Shown: in pieces, positions 8,826-18,058 of the stretch
Position numbering within the stretch: position 1 is the first letter of the stretch
Layout: each line of letters begins with the position of its first letter
Assembly: GCA_017744915.1 (NCBI GenBank)
Contig: JAGIAH010000002.1
Location: 62,001-126,000, forward strand
Direction: 5' to 3'
Length of the DNA stretch: 64,000 nucleotides
From: Agrobacterium tumefaciens
Lineage (GTDB): Bacteria; Pseudomonadota; Alphaproteobacteria; Rhizobiales; Rhizobiaceae
Made by a program: the position numbers and the translations under genes
The notes under the pieces: generated by a model
What the model saw: only the letters and a program-made list of their open reading frames with translations
Databases searched by the model: none
What the model was told of the DNA's origin: nothing

Positions 8826-10193
8826 ATGTTTCGAACTCTGGCTCTTGCAGCGACGGCCGTCGCCCTTCTTTCATCGGCCGCAAATGCCGAAGAAATCAAG
8901 CTGAAGTTGTGGACCCTTGCCGATCGCAATGGCCCTGCGCGAATCACCAACATCGAGGACGCCGCCGCCATCCTAAACAGCCAGTACAAGGCCGCCGGCA
9001 TCGACAAGACGATCGTGATCGAGGTAAACAACAGCGGCCAGAAGGGTTGGGACGACTACGCTCTCGATACGCTGAAGGCTTTTGCGGTCAATCAGGGCCC
9101 GGATATCTACCTGCTGCCGCACGAATGGATCGGCCAGTTTGCGACCGACGGCTATGCCAAGGCGCTGGACGAGGAAATCGCCGCCAAGCCATGGGTCTAC
9201 GGCGATGTGCTGCCGGTACTGTGGAATTCCGTCAAGGGCACCGATGGCAAGGTCTACGCGATCCCGCAGGACGCCGAGATTCGCATGTTCTTCTACAACA
9301 AGGATATGCTGCGCAAGATCGGCAAGGACGAAGCCTTTATCGATGCCATTCCCGCCAAGGTCGAGACGGGTGAGTTCACGCTCGACGATTTCACCGCACT
9401 CAGCAAGGAAGTGGTTGAAAAGGGTGCCGCCCAGTACGGGATGCTGCATCGCCCGAATGTCGGTATCGATTATCTGATGGTCTTCGCGTCGAATGGCGTG
9501 AAGTTTACCGACGAGAAAACCGGCAAGCTGCTTTTCCCCAAGAAGGAAATGGAAGCGGCCCTCTCCTGGTATGAGCGCAACGCCAAGGAAGGCGTCACCC
9601 CCGTCGACAACACGGCGATGAGCTGGGAGGCGATCCAGACCGCCTTCAAGCAGGAAAAGGCCTTCGTCTTTCATCAGGGCGTGTGGGCTGTTGCCTGGCA
9701 GGTCGGCGACAAGCTCGGCGCAACCTGGCCGACGGACGGCAAGGGTTATTTCAACAAGATCGGCTGGATCCCGGCGCCGGCCGCCGAAAAGGGCGGAAAA
9801 CCCGCCAACCTGTCGCACCCGATCGCCTACGCGATCAACCCGAAGGGAACGAATGCCGCGATCGCTGCCGATCTGGTGGCGCTCGCCTCGCTTCCCTATT
9901 TCAACACCAAGCACGCCGTTTCCTCTTACCACACCGCCATCAGTAACGCCCAGACTGCCATGCTGGACTACAAGGCGAACTGGGCGCTCGAAGCTGCATC
10001 GCCGATGATGGTGCACGCCAAATTCGTACCCAACCACACCAAGTTCGGCAGCTATAACAAGGTGCTGTTCAGCGGCCTCCAGGCCGTCGAGACCGGCCGC
10101 ATGAGTGCTGCCCAGGCCGTCGAATTCATCGCCGACGAGCTGGAAGTCCAGTTCGGCAGCGACGTGGAAATTCGCGACGCGCTCTCCAACTGA
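8826..10193 (+). CDS. Extracellular solute-binding protein, carbohydrate ABC transporter (family 1)
   Basis: A 455-residue periplasmic protein with a Sec signal peptide (cleavage after ANA, residue ~21) and a maltose/glycerol-3-phosphate-binding-like fold. Internal landmarks are PDIYLLPHEWIGQFATDG and AIPQDAEIRMFFYNKDML. GAGG precedes the ATG at 8826 with good spacing. It is the first gene of a six-gene operon with permeases, an ATPase, a glycerophosphodiesterase and an EEP hydrolase. The ligand is therefore possibly a glycerophosphodiester or phosphorylated polyol, although sugars cannot be excluded. Confidence 0.9.
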   Translation: MFRTLALAATAVALLSSAANAEEIKLKLWTLADRNGPARITNIEDAAAILNSQYKAAGIDKTIVIEVNNSGQKGWDDYALDTLKAFAVNQGPDIYLLPHEWIGQFATDGYAKALDEEIAAKPWVYGDVLPVLWNSVKGTDGKVYAIPQDAEIRMFFYNKDMLRKIGKDEAFIDAIPAKVETGEFTLDDFTALSKEVVEKGAAQYGMLHRPNVGIDYLMVFASNGVKFTDEKTGKLLFPKKEMEAALSWYERNAKEGVTPVDNTAMSWEAIQTAFKQEKAFVFHQGVWAVAWQVGDKLGATWPTDGKGYFNKIGWIPAPAAEKGGKPANLSHPIAYAINPKGTNAAIAADLVALASLPYFNTKHAVSSYHTAISNAQTAMLDYKANWALEAASPMMVHAKFVPNHTKFGSYNKVLFSGLQAVETGRMSAAQAVEFIADELEVQFGSDVEIRDALSN

Positions 10194-10200
10194 CGATCAG

Positions 10201-10235
10201 CGAAGGCAGGCGGGCCAAGCTTTCGCCTGCCTTCG
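10201..10235 (+). promoter_or_regulatory. Intergenic stem-loop after the binding-protein gene
   Basis: A perfect 12-bp inverted repeat (CGAAGGCAGGCG / CGCCTGCCTTCG, 11-base loop) lies between the binding-protein stop and the first permease. It has no U-tract, so it is more likely a processing or stability hairpin, or a partial attenuator, that keeps binding-protein mRNA in excess over permease mRNA. Confidence 0.7.
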
Positions 10236-10253
10236 GCATTCAGGACCCCATCC

Positions 10254-11165
10254 ATGATGTCACGACCGCCAAGACACCACCGGCCCGCCCGCCCGATCCT
10301 CTATCTGATGCCCGCGATCATCATATTGTCGGTGTTCTTCATCGCGCCGATCCTGATCGATGTCGTCATCGCCTTCACCAATATGGGCGCAAATCTGAAG
10401 GTGGAGAAATTCACCTTCGACAACGTCATGCGCATGCTCGGCCGCGACAGCCGCCTGCCGATGGTGCTGATGACGACGTTCATCTACGTGACAGCCACGC
10501 TGTTCCTGTTCAATATCGGCCTCGGGGCCATCCTTGCCGTTACGACGACGGCGGTGCCGGAGCGGCTTGGCGCCTTCTTCCGCGGCCTCTGGCTTTTGCC
10601 GCGCATGAGCCCGGCGGTGCTTTACGGCGTATTGTGGATCTGGGTCGCCGATCCGACTTCCTACGGCCTCATCAATCAGATCGGCGGCGCTCTCGGCTTT
10701 CCGCTGCTCAATCTGCGCAACGACCAGCCGCTGCTTCTGATCGTCATCGCAAACGGCATGGTTGGTGCCTCCTTCGCCATGGTCATCATGACCTCGACGA
10801 TCCGTTCCATCCCGTCGCATCTGTTCAGCGCCGCCCGCATCGACGGCGCTGGCGAATGGTCGGTGCTGCGCCATGTGGTGCTGCCGGCGCTGCTGCCGCC
10901 GCTGCGCTTCATCACCATCTACCAGGCGCTCTCGCTGATGACGACCTACGAATACATCCTGCTGATTACCCGCGGCGGACCGGTCTACGATTCCACCACC
11001 TACGCGCTCTACGTCTATCGCCGCGCCTTCGAAAGCGGCGCCTATGCCTATGGCGCGGCGCTGGCGCTCGGCCTGATGGTGATCGGCGTTGCGGTCACGC
11101 TGCTGCAATGGCGCATGACCGGCATGAAGCAGAGCTTCACCGCCCCGAAGATCGAGGTATTGTAA
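10254..11165 (+). CDS. Carbohydrate ABC transporter permease (MalF/UgpA type)
   Basis: A 303-residue inner-membrane permease with about six hydrophobic helices. The cytoplasmic EAA loop, which docks the ATPase, is represented by FSAARIDGAGEWSVLRHV. After the first helix the periplasmic loop contains FTNMGANLKVEKF, as usual for the MalF-type partner. An AGGA lies about 10 bases before the ATG at 10254, and a second ATG follows immediately. The adjacent permease starts directly after the stop, so the two are cotranslated as a heterodimer pair. Confidence 0.88.
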   Translation: MMSRPPRHHRPARPILYLMPAIIILSVFFIAPILIDVVIAFTNMGANLKVEKFTFDNVMRMLGRDSRLPMVLMTTFIYVTATLFLFNIGLGAILAVTTTAVPERLGAFFRGLWLLPRMSPAVLYGVLWIWVADPTSYGLINQIGGALGFPLLNLRNDQPLLLIVIANGMVGASFAMVIMTSTIRSIPSHLFSAARIDGAGEWSVLRHVVLPALLPPLRFITIYQALSLMTTYEYILLITRGGPVYDSTTYALYVYRRAFESGAYAYGAALALGLMVIGVAVTLLQWRMTGMKQSFTAPKIEVL

Positions 11166-12245
11166 ATGACCGTGACCACCATCGCAGGGGCTCCGGACCG
11201 AAAAACCACGGATTGGAGCCGCCTGGCCCGCCGGACGCTCTGGAACCGCACCGGCTTTCTAGCCATCGTCATCGGTTTCCTCACCGTCATTTCCCTGCCG
11301 ATCGTCCTTCCTTACCTCTGGCTGCTGGCGATCTCGCTGACGGACAAGGGCGGCGATGGAACCGCCATCCTCTGGCGGCTGTTTGCTGTTGCTGCGGCCG
11401 GCTATCTTGCGCTGATCGCCATCGCCCTCTTTGCCCCCGAGGGGCAAACAGCCAGGCGGCTGCGGTGGGGGGTGATGCTTGCAACGGTTGCCGTCTTCTC
11501 TGCCGGAGTAGGCCCCTACCTGACCGTCGACAATTTTGCCTTTCTCTGGGACCCTGCCAGCGTCGCGGCCGAACGCGGCAGCCAGAGCCGCATCGGCCTC
11601 ATGCCGTCGGTCTGGTCGGCGATGGGTAATTCCTTCGCCTTTGCCAGTGCGCAGACGCTGATCGTGACAGTCGTTGCCGCACCCGCCGCCTATGCGCTGT
11701 CGCGCTTTTCCTTCGCCGGGCGGGAAAGTTTTCTGCGCGGGCTGTTGTTGCTGCACGCCTTTCCGGCGCTGGCGCTGACAGTGGCCATCTTCATCCAGAT
11801 GTACTGGATGGGTCTTCTCAACTCGCTCTCCGGCGTCATCCTTGTCCTGTGCGCGCTCGAACTGCCCTTCGCGATCTTCGTGCTCAAGGGCTTCTTTGAC
11901 GCCGTTCCCTGGGACATCGAGATGAGCGCGATCACGGACGGCGCCTCGCGTTTTCAGGCCTTCCGCATGGTGGTGTTACCGCAGGTCGTCGGCGGGCTGA
12001 TCGCGGTCGGGACTTTCACCTTCCTGCGCGGCTGGGAGGAATATGTCTTTGTGCAGACCCTGCTGATCGAAAAGACCAGCCTGACGATGAGCCTCTACCT
12101 CTTCTTCGTTTCGGAGGACAGCATGGGCGTCGACTACAGCCTCGTCGCCGCCGTTGGCGTCGTCTACGTGCTGCCGGCGCTCGTCCTCTATATCTTCACG
12201 CAAAAATACCTGACCCAGATGAGCTTCGGCGGGATCAAGGGATAA
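11166..12245 (+). CDS. Carbohydrate ABC transporter permease (MalG/UgpE type) with an internal insertion
   Basis: A 359-residue permease, longer than the usual ~280. The EAA loop is present as SAITDGASRFQAFRMVVLP, and YALSRFSFAGRESFLRG precedes it as in MalG homologues. The extra ~80 residues lie after the first membrane helix (about residues 60-140). They include two additional hydrophobic stretches, AAAGYLALIAIALFAP and WGVMLATVAVFSAGVG. This insertion may add transmembrane helices. The gene begins right after the partner's stop and ends four bases before the ATPase gene. Confidence 0.85.
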   Translation: MTVTTIAGAPDRKTTDWSRLARRTLWNRTGFLAIVIGFLTVISLPIVLPYLWLLAISLTDKGGDGTAILWRLFAVAAAGYLALIAIALFAPEGQTARRLRWGVMLATVAVFSAGVGPYLTVDNFAFLWDPASVAAERGSQSRIGLMPSVWSAMGNSFAFASAQTLIVTVVAAPAAYALSRFSFAGRESFLRGLLLLHAFPALALTVAIFIQMYWMGLLNSLSGVILVLCALELPFAIFVLKGFFDAVPWDIEMSAITDGASRFQAFRMVVLPQVVGGLIAVGTFTFLRGWEEYVFVQTLLIEKTSLTMSLYLFFVSEDSMGVDYSLVAAVGVVYVLPALVLYIFTQKYLTQMSFGGIKG

Positions 12246-12249
12246 AAGA

Positions 12250-13383
12250 ATGGCAAAGATCACACTCGACAAAGTCACCAAAAGCTGGGGCCAGACCCAG
12301 GTGCTTCGGCCGATGGACCTCACCATCAACGACGGCGAATTTGTCGCCATCCTCGGTCCTTCGGGGTGCGGGAAATCGACGACGCTGTTCCTGCTCGCGG
12401 GCCTCTATGCCCCGACCTCGGGACAGATCCTCTTCGACGATCACACCGTCAATCGTGTCGACGCCCGCGACCGCAATGTCGGCATCGTCTTCCAGTCCTA
12501 TGCGCTCTATCCGCATCTGACGGTGCAGCAGAACATCGCCTTTCCGCTGCGCTTCAAGGATGTCCCGAGGGACGAAGCCGACAGGCGGGTGCGCGAGGCG
12601 GCGGCCCTCGTGCAGGTTGACATGTTGCTCGAGCGCCGTCCCGGCCAGCTTTCCGGCGGCCAGCAGCAACGCGTGGCGCTGGCCCGCGCGCTGGTGAAGG
12701 AACCGAACATCCTTTTGCTCGATGAGCCGCTCTCCAATCTCGATGCGACGCTACGCATCGCCATGCGCGCCGAAATCAAGGCGATCCAGGCTCGCCTCGG
12801 CATCACCACGCTGATCGTCACCCACGACCAGATCGAGGCGACGACCATGGCCGACCGGATCATCTGCATGAACAACGGCTGCATCGCGCAGACCGGTACG
12901 CCCGACGAACTCTACCGCAGCCCGCGCGACATCTTCGTCGCCGGCTTCATCGGCTCGCCGCCGATCAACCTGATCAAGGGCGAGGCGCGTGTCGACACGG
13001 TGCTGGTCGGCGAACGGGTGATGAACCTTTCCGCGACTTACCGCGGCGATATCACCTTTGGCCTGCGGCCCGAGGACATCGCAATGATTGCACCGGCGGA
13101 GGCGGCGATGACCGGCAAAGTATCGCTGATCGAGCCGATGGGCCGTGAGATATTTTACACGCTGGACACCCCGTTCGGCCGTCTGCACGCGCTGGAAGCC
13201 GGTGAGAAGGCGCGCTTCGCGATCGGCGAAGCCGCGGGCCTGGCCTTTGACGCGGAGCGCACGCTGTTCTTTGATGCCGAGGGTAACCGGCTTCCGGGCC
13301 TCCACGCCGACATCACCACGACCATCCATGAGCCGGTGCCGTCCGTGTTCCAATCTTCCCATGCGGCGGAGGTCGCCCAATGA
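12250..13383 (+). CDS. Carbohydrate ABC transporter ATP-binding protein (UgpC/MalK type)
   Basis: A 377-residue ATPase with Walker [10 protein letters not shown] (~residues 37-45), signature LSGGQQQRVALARAL, Walker [12 protein letters not shown] and switch THDQIEA. A C-terminal TOBE-type regulatory domain starts near residue 240 (GSPPINLIKGEA). It energises the two permeases just upstream. The next gene overlaps its stop by four bases as ATGA, so the downstream phosphodiesterase is translationally coupled to the transporter. Confidence 0.92.
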   Translation: MAKITLDKVTKSWGQTQVLRPMDLTINDGEFVAILGPSGCGKSTTLFLLAGLYAPTSGQILFDDHTVNRVDARDRNVGIVFQSYALYPHLTVQQNIAFPLRFKDVPRDEADRRVREAAALVQVDMLLERRPGQLSGGQQQRVALARALVKEPNILLLDEPLSNLDATLRIAMRAEIKAIQARLGITTLIVTHDQIEATTMADRIICMNNGCIAQTGTPDELYRSPRDIFVAGFIGSPPINLIKGEARVDTVLVGERVMNLSATYRGDITFGLRPEDIAMIAPAEAAMTGKVSLIEPMGREIFYTLDTPFGRLHALEAGEKARFAIGEAAGLAFDAERTLFFDAEGNRLPGLHADITTTIHEPVPSVFQSSHAAEVAQ

Positions 13384-14093
13384 CGCTGATCGTTTCCCAC
13401 CGCGGTGCAAACGTCTTTGCACCGGAAAACACCTTTGCTGCGGCGGATCTGGCCCTGAAACAGGGGGCGGACTACATCGAACTCGATGTTCGCGAAAGCG
13501 CCGACGGCGTGCTGTACGTGCTGCATGACGAGACGTTCGAGCGGACGACGAACGGCATCGGCCCCATCGGTCACGCCTGCGCGCAGGAGATCGACAGGCT
13601 CGATGCGGGGGCCTGGTTCGGAGTGGAATTCGCGGGCGAGCCCGTGCCGCGCCTCGATGCCTACCTGGAGCATCTGCGCGGCCGTTGCGGCGTCTATATC
13701 GAGCTGAAGCTTTGTGACCCGGTCAAGCTTGCGGCACTGGTTCGCGATCTCGGCATGGTAAGTGACACATTTTATTTCTCCTTCAGCGTGCAGATGCGCG
13801 ACGGTCTTCATGCCGCTGCCCCCGAGTTTCGCAAGATGATCACGCTCGACATGGCGAAATCGCCGTCGCTGGCGGGGCCGCTGCATCATGCGTCGATCCT
13901 GGAAATTACGCCCGCGCAGATGATGCGTCCGGGTCTTGTCGACACCTGCCGTGCTGCGGGACTGGACGTCATGGTCTATTACGGCGGCGACGATCCGGCC
14001 ACGCATCTCGAAATCGCCGGAGCCGGCGTGGACTACATCAATCTCGATCGTCCCGATCTATTTGCCGAAGCACGCGGGAGGATCGCGGCATGA
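13380..14093 (+). CDS. Glycerophosphodiester phosphodiesterase family protein
   Basis: A 237-residue GDPD-fold enzyme, predicted to hydrolyse glycerophosphodiesters to sn-glycerol-3-phosphate and an alcohol. The metal and catalytic motifs are present: HRGANVFAPENT near the start, YIELDVRESADG, and the second catalytic histidine in LHDETFERTTNG. A C-terminal VDYINLDRPD closes the barrel as in bacterial GDPDs. There is no signal peptide, so it acts in the cytoplasm on imported substrate. It overlaps both neighbours by four bases, which ties its role directly to the transporter. Confidence 0.9.
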   Translation: MTLIVSHRGANVFAPENTFAAADLALKQGADYIELDVRESADGVLYVLHDETFERTTNGIGPIGHACAQEIDRLDAGAWFGVEFAGEPVPRLDAYLEHLRGRCGVYIELKLCDPVKLAALVRDLGMVSDTFYFSFSVQMRDGLHAAAPEFRKMITLDMAKSPSLAGPLHHASILEITPAQMMRPGLVDTCRAAGLDVMVYYGGDDPATHLEIAGAGVDYINLDRPDLFAEARGRIAA

Positions 14094-14962
14094 AGCTTGT
14101 TTCCTACAATATCCAGTACGGGCTCGGCGCTGACGGGCGTTACGACCTTGCCCGCATCGCCGATGAAATCCGCGATGCCGATATCATCGCGTTGCAGGAA
14201 GTGGACCGTTATTGGGCGCGCTCCGGCATGGTCGATGAGCCGCAGGTCATCGCCGACGCGCTTGGCGACCGCTATTGGGTCTATGGCGCCAATGCCGACA
14301 TGGATGCGAGTTTTTGGAGCAGCGAGGGACGCCTCGTCTCCCGCCGCCGACAGTTCGGCACCATGGTCCTGTCGCGCTTTCCGATCCTTTCCAGCCGCAA
14401 TTTTCCCTTGCCGAAATTCGCCACGCTGACGCAGCACTCGATCCAGCAGGGCATGCTGGAAACGGTTATCGCTGTGGGCGAAGGGGCGTTGCGCGTCTAC
14501 AGCGTCCATCTCAGCCATCTTTGCGCGGAGACCCGCCTGCCGCAGGTGGAGGCCATGCTCGATATTTTCGCGCGGGCGCCGGCGGAGGGAGGAGCATGGT
14601 GCGGCGGCCATCCCGATCCCGCCGCCGGCTGGACGGAGGGCGACATGCCGCCGATGCCGCGCGACATGGTGGTGATGGGCGACATGAATTTCACCGCCGA
14701 CAGCGCTGAATATGCCCGCATGATCGGACCGCACGCGGGCCAATACGGCCGCCTGGTCAATCGCGACGGGCTTGCCGATGCCTGGGTTGCCGGGGGAAAT
14801 TCGGAAGGTGAGGGCAGCACCCATCCGCAAGGGGGCCGCATCGATCATTGTTTCGTTTCCGCGTCACAGGCAGGAAAGGTAAAACGCTGCTGGGCTGACA
14901 AAACGGCAAAAGGCTCGGATCACTATCCCCTCTGGACGGAACTGGACGACTTGAGCGCATAA
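14090..14962 (+). CDS. Endonuclease/exonuclease/phosphatase (EEP) family hydrolase
   Basis: A 290-residue cytoplasmic protein with the EEP fold: YNIQYGLG at the start, metal ligand in ALQEVDRYW (~residue 40), VMGDMNFTAD, RIDHCFVS and the terminal SDHYPLW. The family includes DNases, inositol-phosphate phosphatases and sphingomyelinase-like phosphodiesterases. Coupling to a glycerophosphodiesterase and a carbohydrate importer favours a small phosphorylated substrate, such as an inositol or glycerol phosphate ester, rather than DNA. It is the last gene of the operon. Confidence 0.85.
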   Translation: MKLVSYNIQYGLGADGRYDLARIADEIRDADIIALQEVDRYWARSGMVDEPQVIADALGDRYWVYGANADMDASFWSSEGRLVSRRRQFGTMVLSRFPILSSRNFPLPKFATLTQHSIQQGMLETVIAVGEGALRVYSVHLSHLCAETRLPQVEAMLDIFARAPAEGGAWCGGHPDPAAGWTEGDMPPMPRDMVVMGDMNFTADSAEYARMIGPHAGQYGRLVNRDGLADAWVAGGNSEGEGSTHPQGGRIDHCFVSASQAGKVKRCWADKTAKGSDHYPLWTELDDLSA

Positions 14963-14993
14963 GGACCCGTGGCGATCTAAGGGCAGAATGGCG

Positions 14994-15317
14994 TCAGGCT
15001 CCATTCCTCCACGCTTCAAAACGGCGTTCCTTGAAGGCGGCAGTCGCCATCTTTTGGTCGCTGGCCGCCAAAGGTGGCCCTTGTGTTTTCGCAAGCGCGA
15101 CATAGCTGGCATCATATGAGGTCAGTGTGTAGCGTGTCGCCAGTTCCAGGATCAGGCTAGCATCTAAATCCGCTTCTAGTGCGAAATGGAAAATGTCGAT
15201 CTCGGCTGACTTGGGCGGAGAGCCTACAAGTCTCCATGCGTTCAGGCCTCCGTCCCGGCTCCTCGGGCGCAACTTCAGTTCGTAGCAAAGCCTGGTTTTT
15301 TGCGGCTTCAGAGGCAA
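14994..15317 (-). pseudogene. VapC-type PIN-domain toxin relic, N-terminus lost
   Basis: The minus-strand frame encodes the C-terminal part of a PIN ribonuclease: LATRYTLTSYDASYVALA, then GPPLAASDQKMATAAF. These match the conserved third and fourth acidic positions of VapC toxins (YDA-x-Y and L-x-T/S-D). No N-terminal strand with the first catalytic aspartate is found, and no antitoxin gene lies upstream. The open frame's first ~40 residues look unrelated to a PIN domain. It is most likely an inactivated toxin-antitoxin remnant. Confidence 0.6.
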
Positions 15318-15441
15318 ACCGGAACAGGGTACTCAGTAGCGACTGGAACGCGTTGATGTTGCATAGAGCGGGGACCGATGATGACAAATCTTCCTCGCAT
15401 CTATGATCAACTTCGAACGGTTTTTATAACTGCAGGCGAAA

Positions 15442-16929
15442 TCATATGACGGCATGCAAGGCAGGATAAAGACTGCTTTGACGTGCCGAAAGGGCGCGCC
15501 AATCGTCACGCATGTGCAAATCCGGATCAACCTGCTCGGCGAGGCGGGTCATGGCGTTGGTTGCCGCTGCAAAAGTTTCGTACCAGCCGTGACCGACGGC
15601 CGCGCTGATGCCGGCGCCAAGGGCGGAGGCTTCGTTGGAGAGGCTGCGGATTACCGGCAGGCCGCTCGCATCCGCTACGATTTGCCGCCACAGCGCGCTT
15701 TCGGCCCCGCCGCCGATGACAAAGATACGATCTGCTTCAATACCGGCCGCGCGCATCTGCTCGAGTGAGCGGACAAATTCCAGCGTGATCGCCTCTATCG
15801 AGGCGCGGTAGAGATGGCCCATGCGCGTTTCGGGGCCCATACCGACGAAAGCGGCGCGCGCGGTCATATCCCAGTGGGGGTCCATGCAGCCGAGAAGATA
15901 GGTGGAAACGGTGACACCGCCCGAGCCGATCGGCAATCCGCGCGCCTCCGCTTCGAGTTTTCCGAAAAGTTCCGCGCTGCTGCGGCTGCCCGCGAAGGTT
16001 TCGAGCAACCAGTTGATGAAATAGGCGCCCCCGCGCTGGCAATTCTCCAGAAGATAACCCTCCCCGCTCGGCGAGGTGAGCGTGCGCCAATATCGGCTCA
16101 GTTCAGCCGTCGGCGACCAAAGACCGCCCACGACGGCGGTGCCGAGATTGAGATAGGCGATGCCGGAACTGATGGCGCCGACGCCGAGAGCCGCGCAATG
16201 GCCGTCACCGCCTGCCGCATAGACGGGCGTGCCGATCCGCAACCCTGTCGAAGATGCGGCATCGGCCGTCACGTGACCGATGAGAGAGCCTGGGCGATGG
16301 GCGGGCGGCAGTTTTGTCGGCGGGATGCCGAGATGGTCGAGAATTTCGTGTGACCAGGCTTTTTTCTCTATATCGAAAATGCCGAAGGGATCGCCGCTCG
16401 TCCAGCTTGCCGCTGCTTCCCCCGTCAGTTTCCGTACGAGGAAATCATGGACGCTGAGTATCTGTGCGGCTTTGTCGAGGAGGGCGGGATCGGTCTCGCG
16501 CAGATGATGCAGACGATAAATGCAGGGAATGACATCGACCGGCTTTCCCGAAATGGCGTGTATGCGCTCGCCGCCAAGTTCTCGCGCAAGGACGGGAACC
16601 ATTTCGGCGGCGCGGCGGTCCAGCCAAAGGGTTGCCGGCGCAAGAGGCGTGCCTTCGGCATCGAGCAGGACCATGGTTTCGCGCTGGTTGGAAATGGCGA
16701 TACCATCGATCCTGTCGGCGGCGACCTGTCGGGTGAGGGATTTCAGCGCGTCGGTGGCGGCAATCCACCAATCCTCCGCATTCTGTTCCGCTTTCAAAGG
16801 GTGAGGTGTGCTGATGACGTGTGGCGCGCGACCTTCCGCGCGCGGCGTGCCGTCCATGGTCCAGGCGATCGCTTTCACCGACTGGGTCGATGAATCGATG
16901 CCGACGACATAGCGTTCCCTGTCCTGCAT
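15442..16929 (-). CDS. FGGY-family carbohydrate kinase (xylulokinase/polyol kinase-like)
   Basis: A 495-residue ATP-dependent kinase of the FGGY family. The N-terminal phosphate loop is GIDSSTQSVKAIAW. A central GGDGHCAALG carries the catalytic aspartate, and the C-terminal GGGAESALWRQIVAD binds adenine. I chose the ATG at 16929 because GGAGGAG lies six bases upstream. The GTG at 16935 would overlap that site. It lies downstream of the SorC-type regulator on the same strand, 120 bases away, and opposite the polyol catabolic operon. It probably phosphorylates the imported polyol or its ketose. FGGY substrate cannot be told from sequence by eye. Confidence 0.88.
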   Translation of the reverse strand: MQDRERYVVGIDSSTQSVKAIAWTMDGTPRAEGRAPHVISTPHPLKAEQNAEDWWIAATDALKSLTRQVAADRIDGIAISNQRETMVLLDAEGTPLAPATLWLDRRAAEMVPVLARELGGERIHAISGKPVDVIPCIYRLHHLRETDPALLDKAAQILSVHDFLVRKLTGEAAASWTSGDPFGIFDIEKKAWSHEILDHLGIPPTKLPPAHRPGSLIGHVTADAASSTGLRIGTPVYAAGGDGHCAALGVGAISSGIAYLNLGTAVVGGLWSPTAELSRYWRTLTSPSGEGYLLENCQRGGAYFINWLLETFAGSRSSAELFGKLEAEARGLPIGSGGVTVSTYLLGCMDPHWDMTARAAFVGMGPETRMGHLYRASIEAITLEFVRSLEQMRAAGIEADRIFVIGGGAESALWRQIVADASGLPVIRSLSNEASALGAGISAAVGHGWYETFAAATNAMTRLAEQVDPDLHMRDDWRALSARQSSLYPALHAVI

Positions 16930-17049
16930 AAGCACTCCTCCATCCCCATGCCCCGGTTCCGCTTTCTTCCAGCCCGGTGAATTCGCAATGTTACGAGCCT
17001 TTGTCCCCGGGCGGCGTCTCCCTCGCCATCCGGGTGCCCCGTCGCGGCC

Positions 17050-18036
17050 TCAGCCGGACAACAGGATTTCAGCCGTTGCCATGTCCGTCACGAAATGCGT
17101 GGCGTAACCGGCGTTCAGCGTTGCCCTGATCGCGGCGATTTTGGCCGATCCTCCCGCCAGACAGATACGGTTGCGCACCCGACGCAGCTCATCAAGCGTG
17201 ATGCCGACCATGCGCTCGTCATGATCGCCGCCGAGCGGGCGGCCATCCGCACCGATGAAGCGGCCGATGATGACGGCGACCGCGCCACGCGCCACATAAT
17301 CTTCCATCTCTTCTTTACTGGCGATGCCGGAGAGACGCACGGTGCTTTTCGGTCCGATATCGCCGACACCGAAAAGCACGTGATTGGTCGAATGCACCAA
17401 TTCCATCTGTTTCTTGAGGATAGGCTCGGCAAGCAGCTGGGCCTTGAGTTCCCGCGTCGTCAGGAAGGCGGGTGCGAGCAGGTTGACGCAACGCGCATGA
17501 ATGCGGTTCGACAGGAGTGAGGTGCAGAATTCCGGCGAGAAATCGCGCTCGCCTGTCGAACTGCCCGAAACCTGCACCACCGTCAGGTCGCTGACCGGGC
17601 GGGTGAGCGAAATGCGGTCGGCGGCGGCCAGCACCGTGCGACCCCATGCGACGCCGATCGTATCACCGTCCACCAGCATATCGGCCAGAACCCGCGCCCC
17701 GGCATCCCCCAGCCTGTCGGCGAGGTTTTGCTCGTCAGCGCTCGGAATGACGAAGGCACCGTCGAGACCGTATTTTTCCATCAGTGCCCGGGCAATCGTG
17801 GTGCGGCTGCCGGCGGCCGGGCTGATATGGACCGAGACGACGCCGCGTTCCCGGGCTTCCTGCAGATAATTCACGATTGTCGCGCGCGAAACGCCGAGCT
17901 GCTTGGCGATTTCGCTCTGGGTCATCTGATCCGCATAATAGAGCCAGGCGGCCCACATGATGGCGTCGCCGAATTCCGTGGGCACCATGGCCCCGGTCTC
18001 TCCGGCCGGTCTTCCTGAAGTTTTTTCCTGTGTCAT
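17050..18036 (-). CDS. SorC/DeoR-type sugar-binding transcriptional regulator
   Basis: A 328-residue regulator. The N-terminal helix-turn-helix (about residues 39-60, MTQSEIAKQLGVSRATIVNY) is followed by a phosphosugar-binding domain with GVAWGRTVLAAAD and LAGGSAKIAAIRATL, as in SorC, DeoR-like and EryD proteins. Such regulators sense a phosphorylated pathway intermediate. It is divergent from the glycerol-1-phosphate dehydrogenase gene. The repeats at 18059-18123 between them are the likely operators, so it probably controls the whole 15.4-30.9 kb locus. Confidence 0.9.
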   Translation of the reverse strand: MTQEKTSGRPAGETGAMVPTEFGDAIMWAAWLYYADQMTQSEIAKQLGVSRATIVNYLQEARERGVVSVHISPAAGSRTTIARALMEKYGLDGAFVIPSADEQNLADRLGDAGARVLADMLVDGDTIGVAWGRTVLAAADRISLTRPVSDLTVVQVSGSSTGERDFSPEFCTSLLSNRIHARCVNLLAPAFLTTRELKAQLLAEPILKKQMELVHSTNHVLFGVGDIGPKSTVRLSGIASKEEMEDYVARGAVAVIIGRFIGADGRPLGGDHDERMVGITLDELRRVRNRICLAGGSAKIAAIRATLNAGYATHFVTDMATAEILLSG

Positions 18037-18058
18037 GCCGCTATCTGGCGCATGCGGG

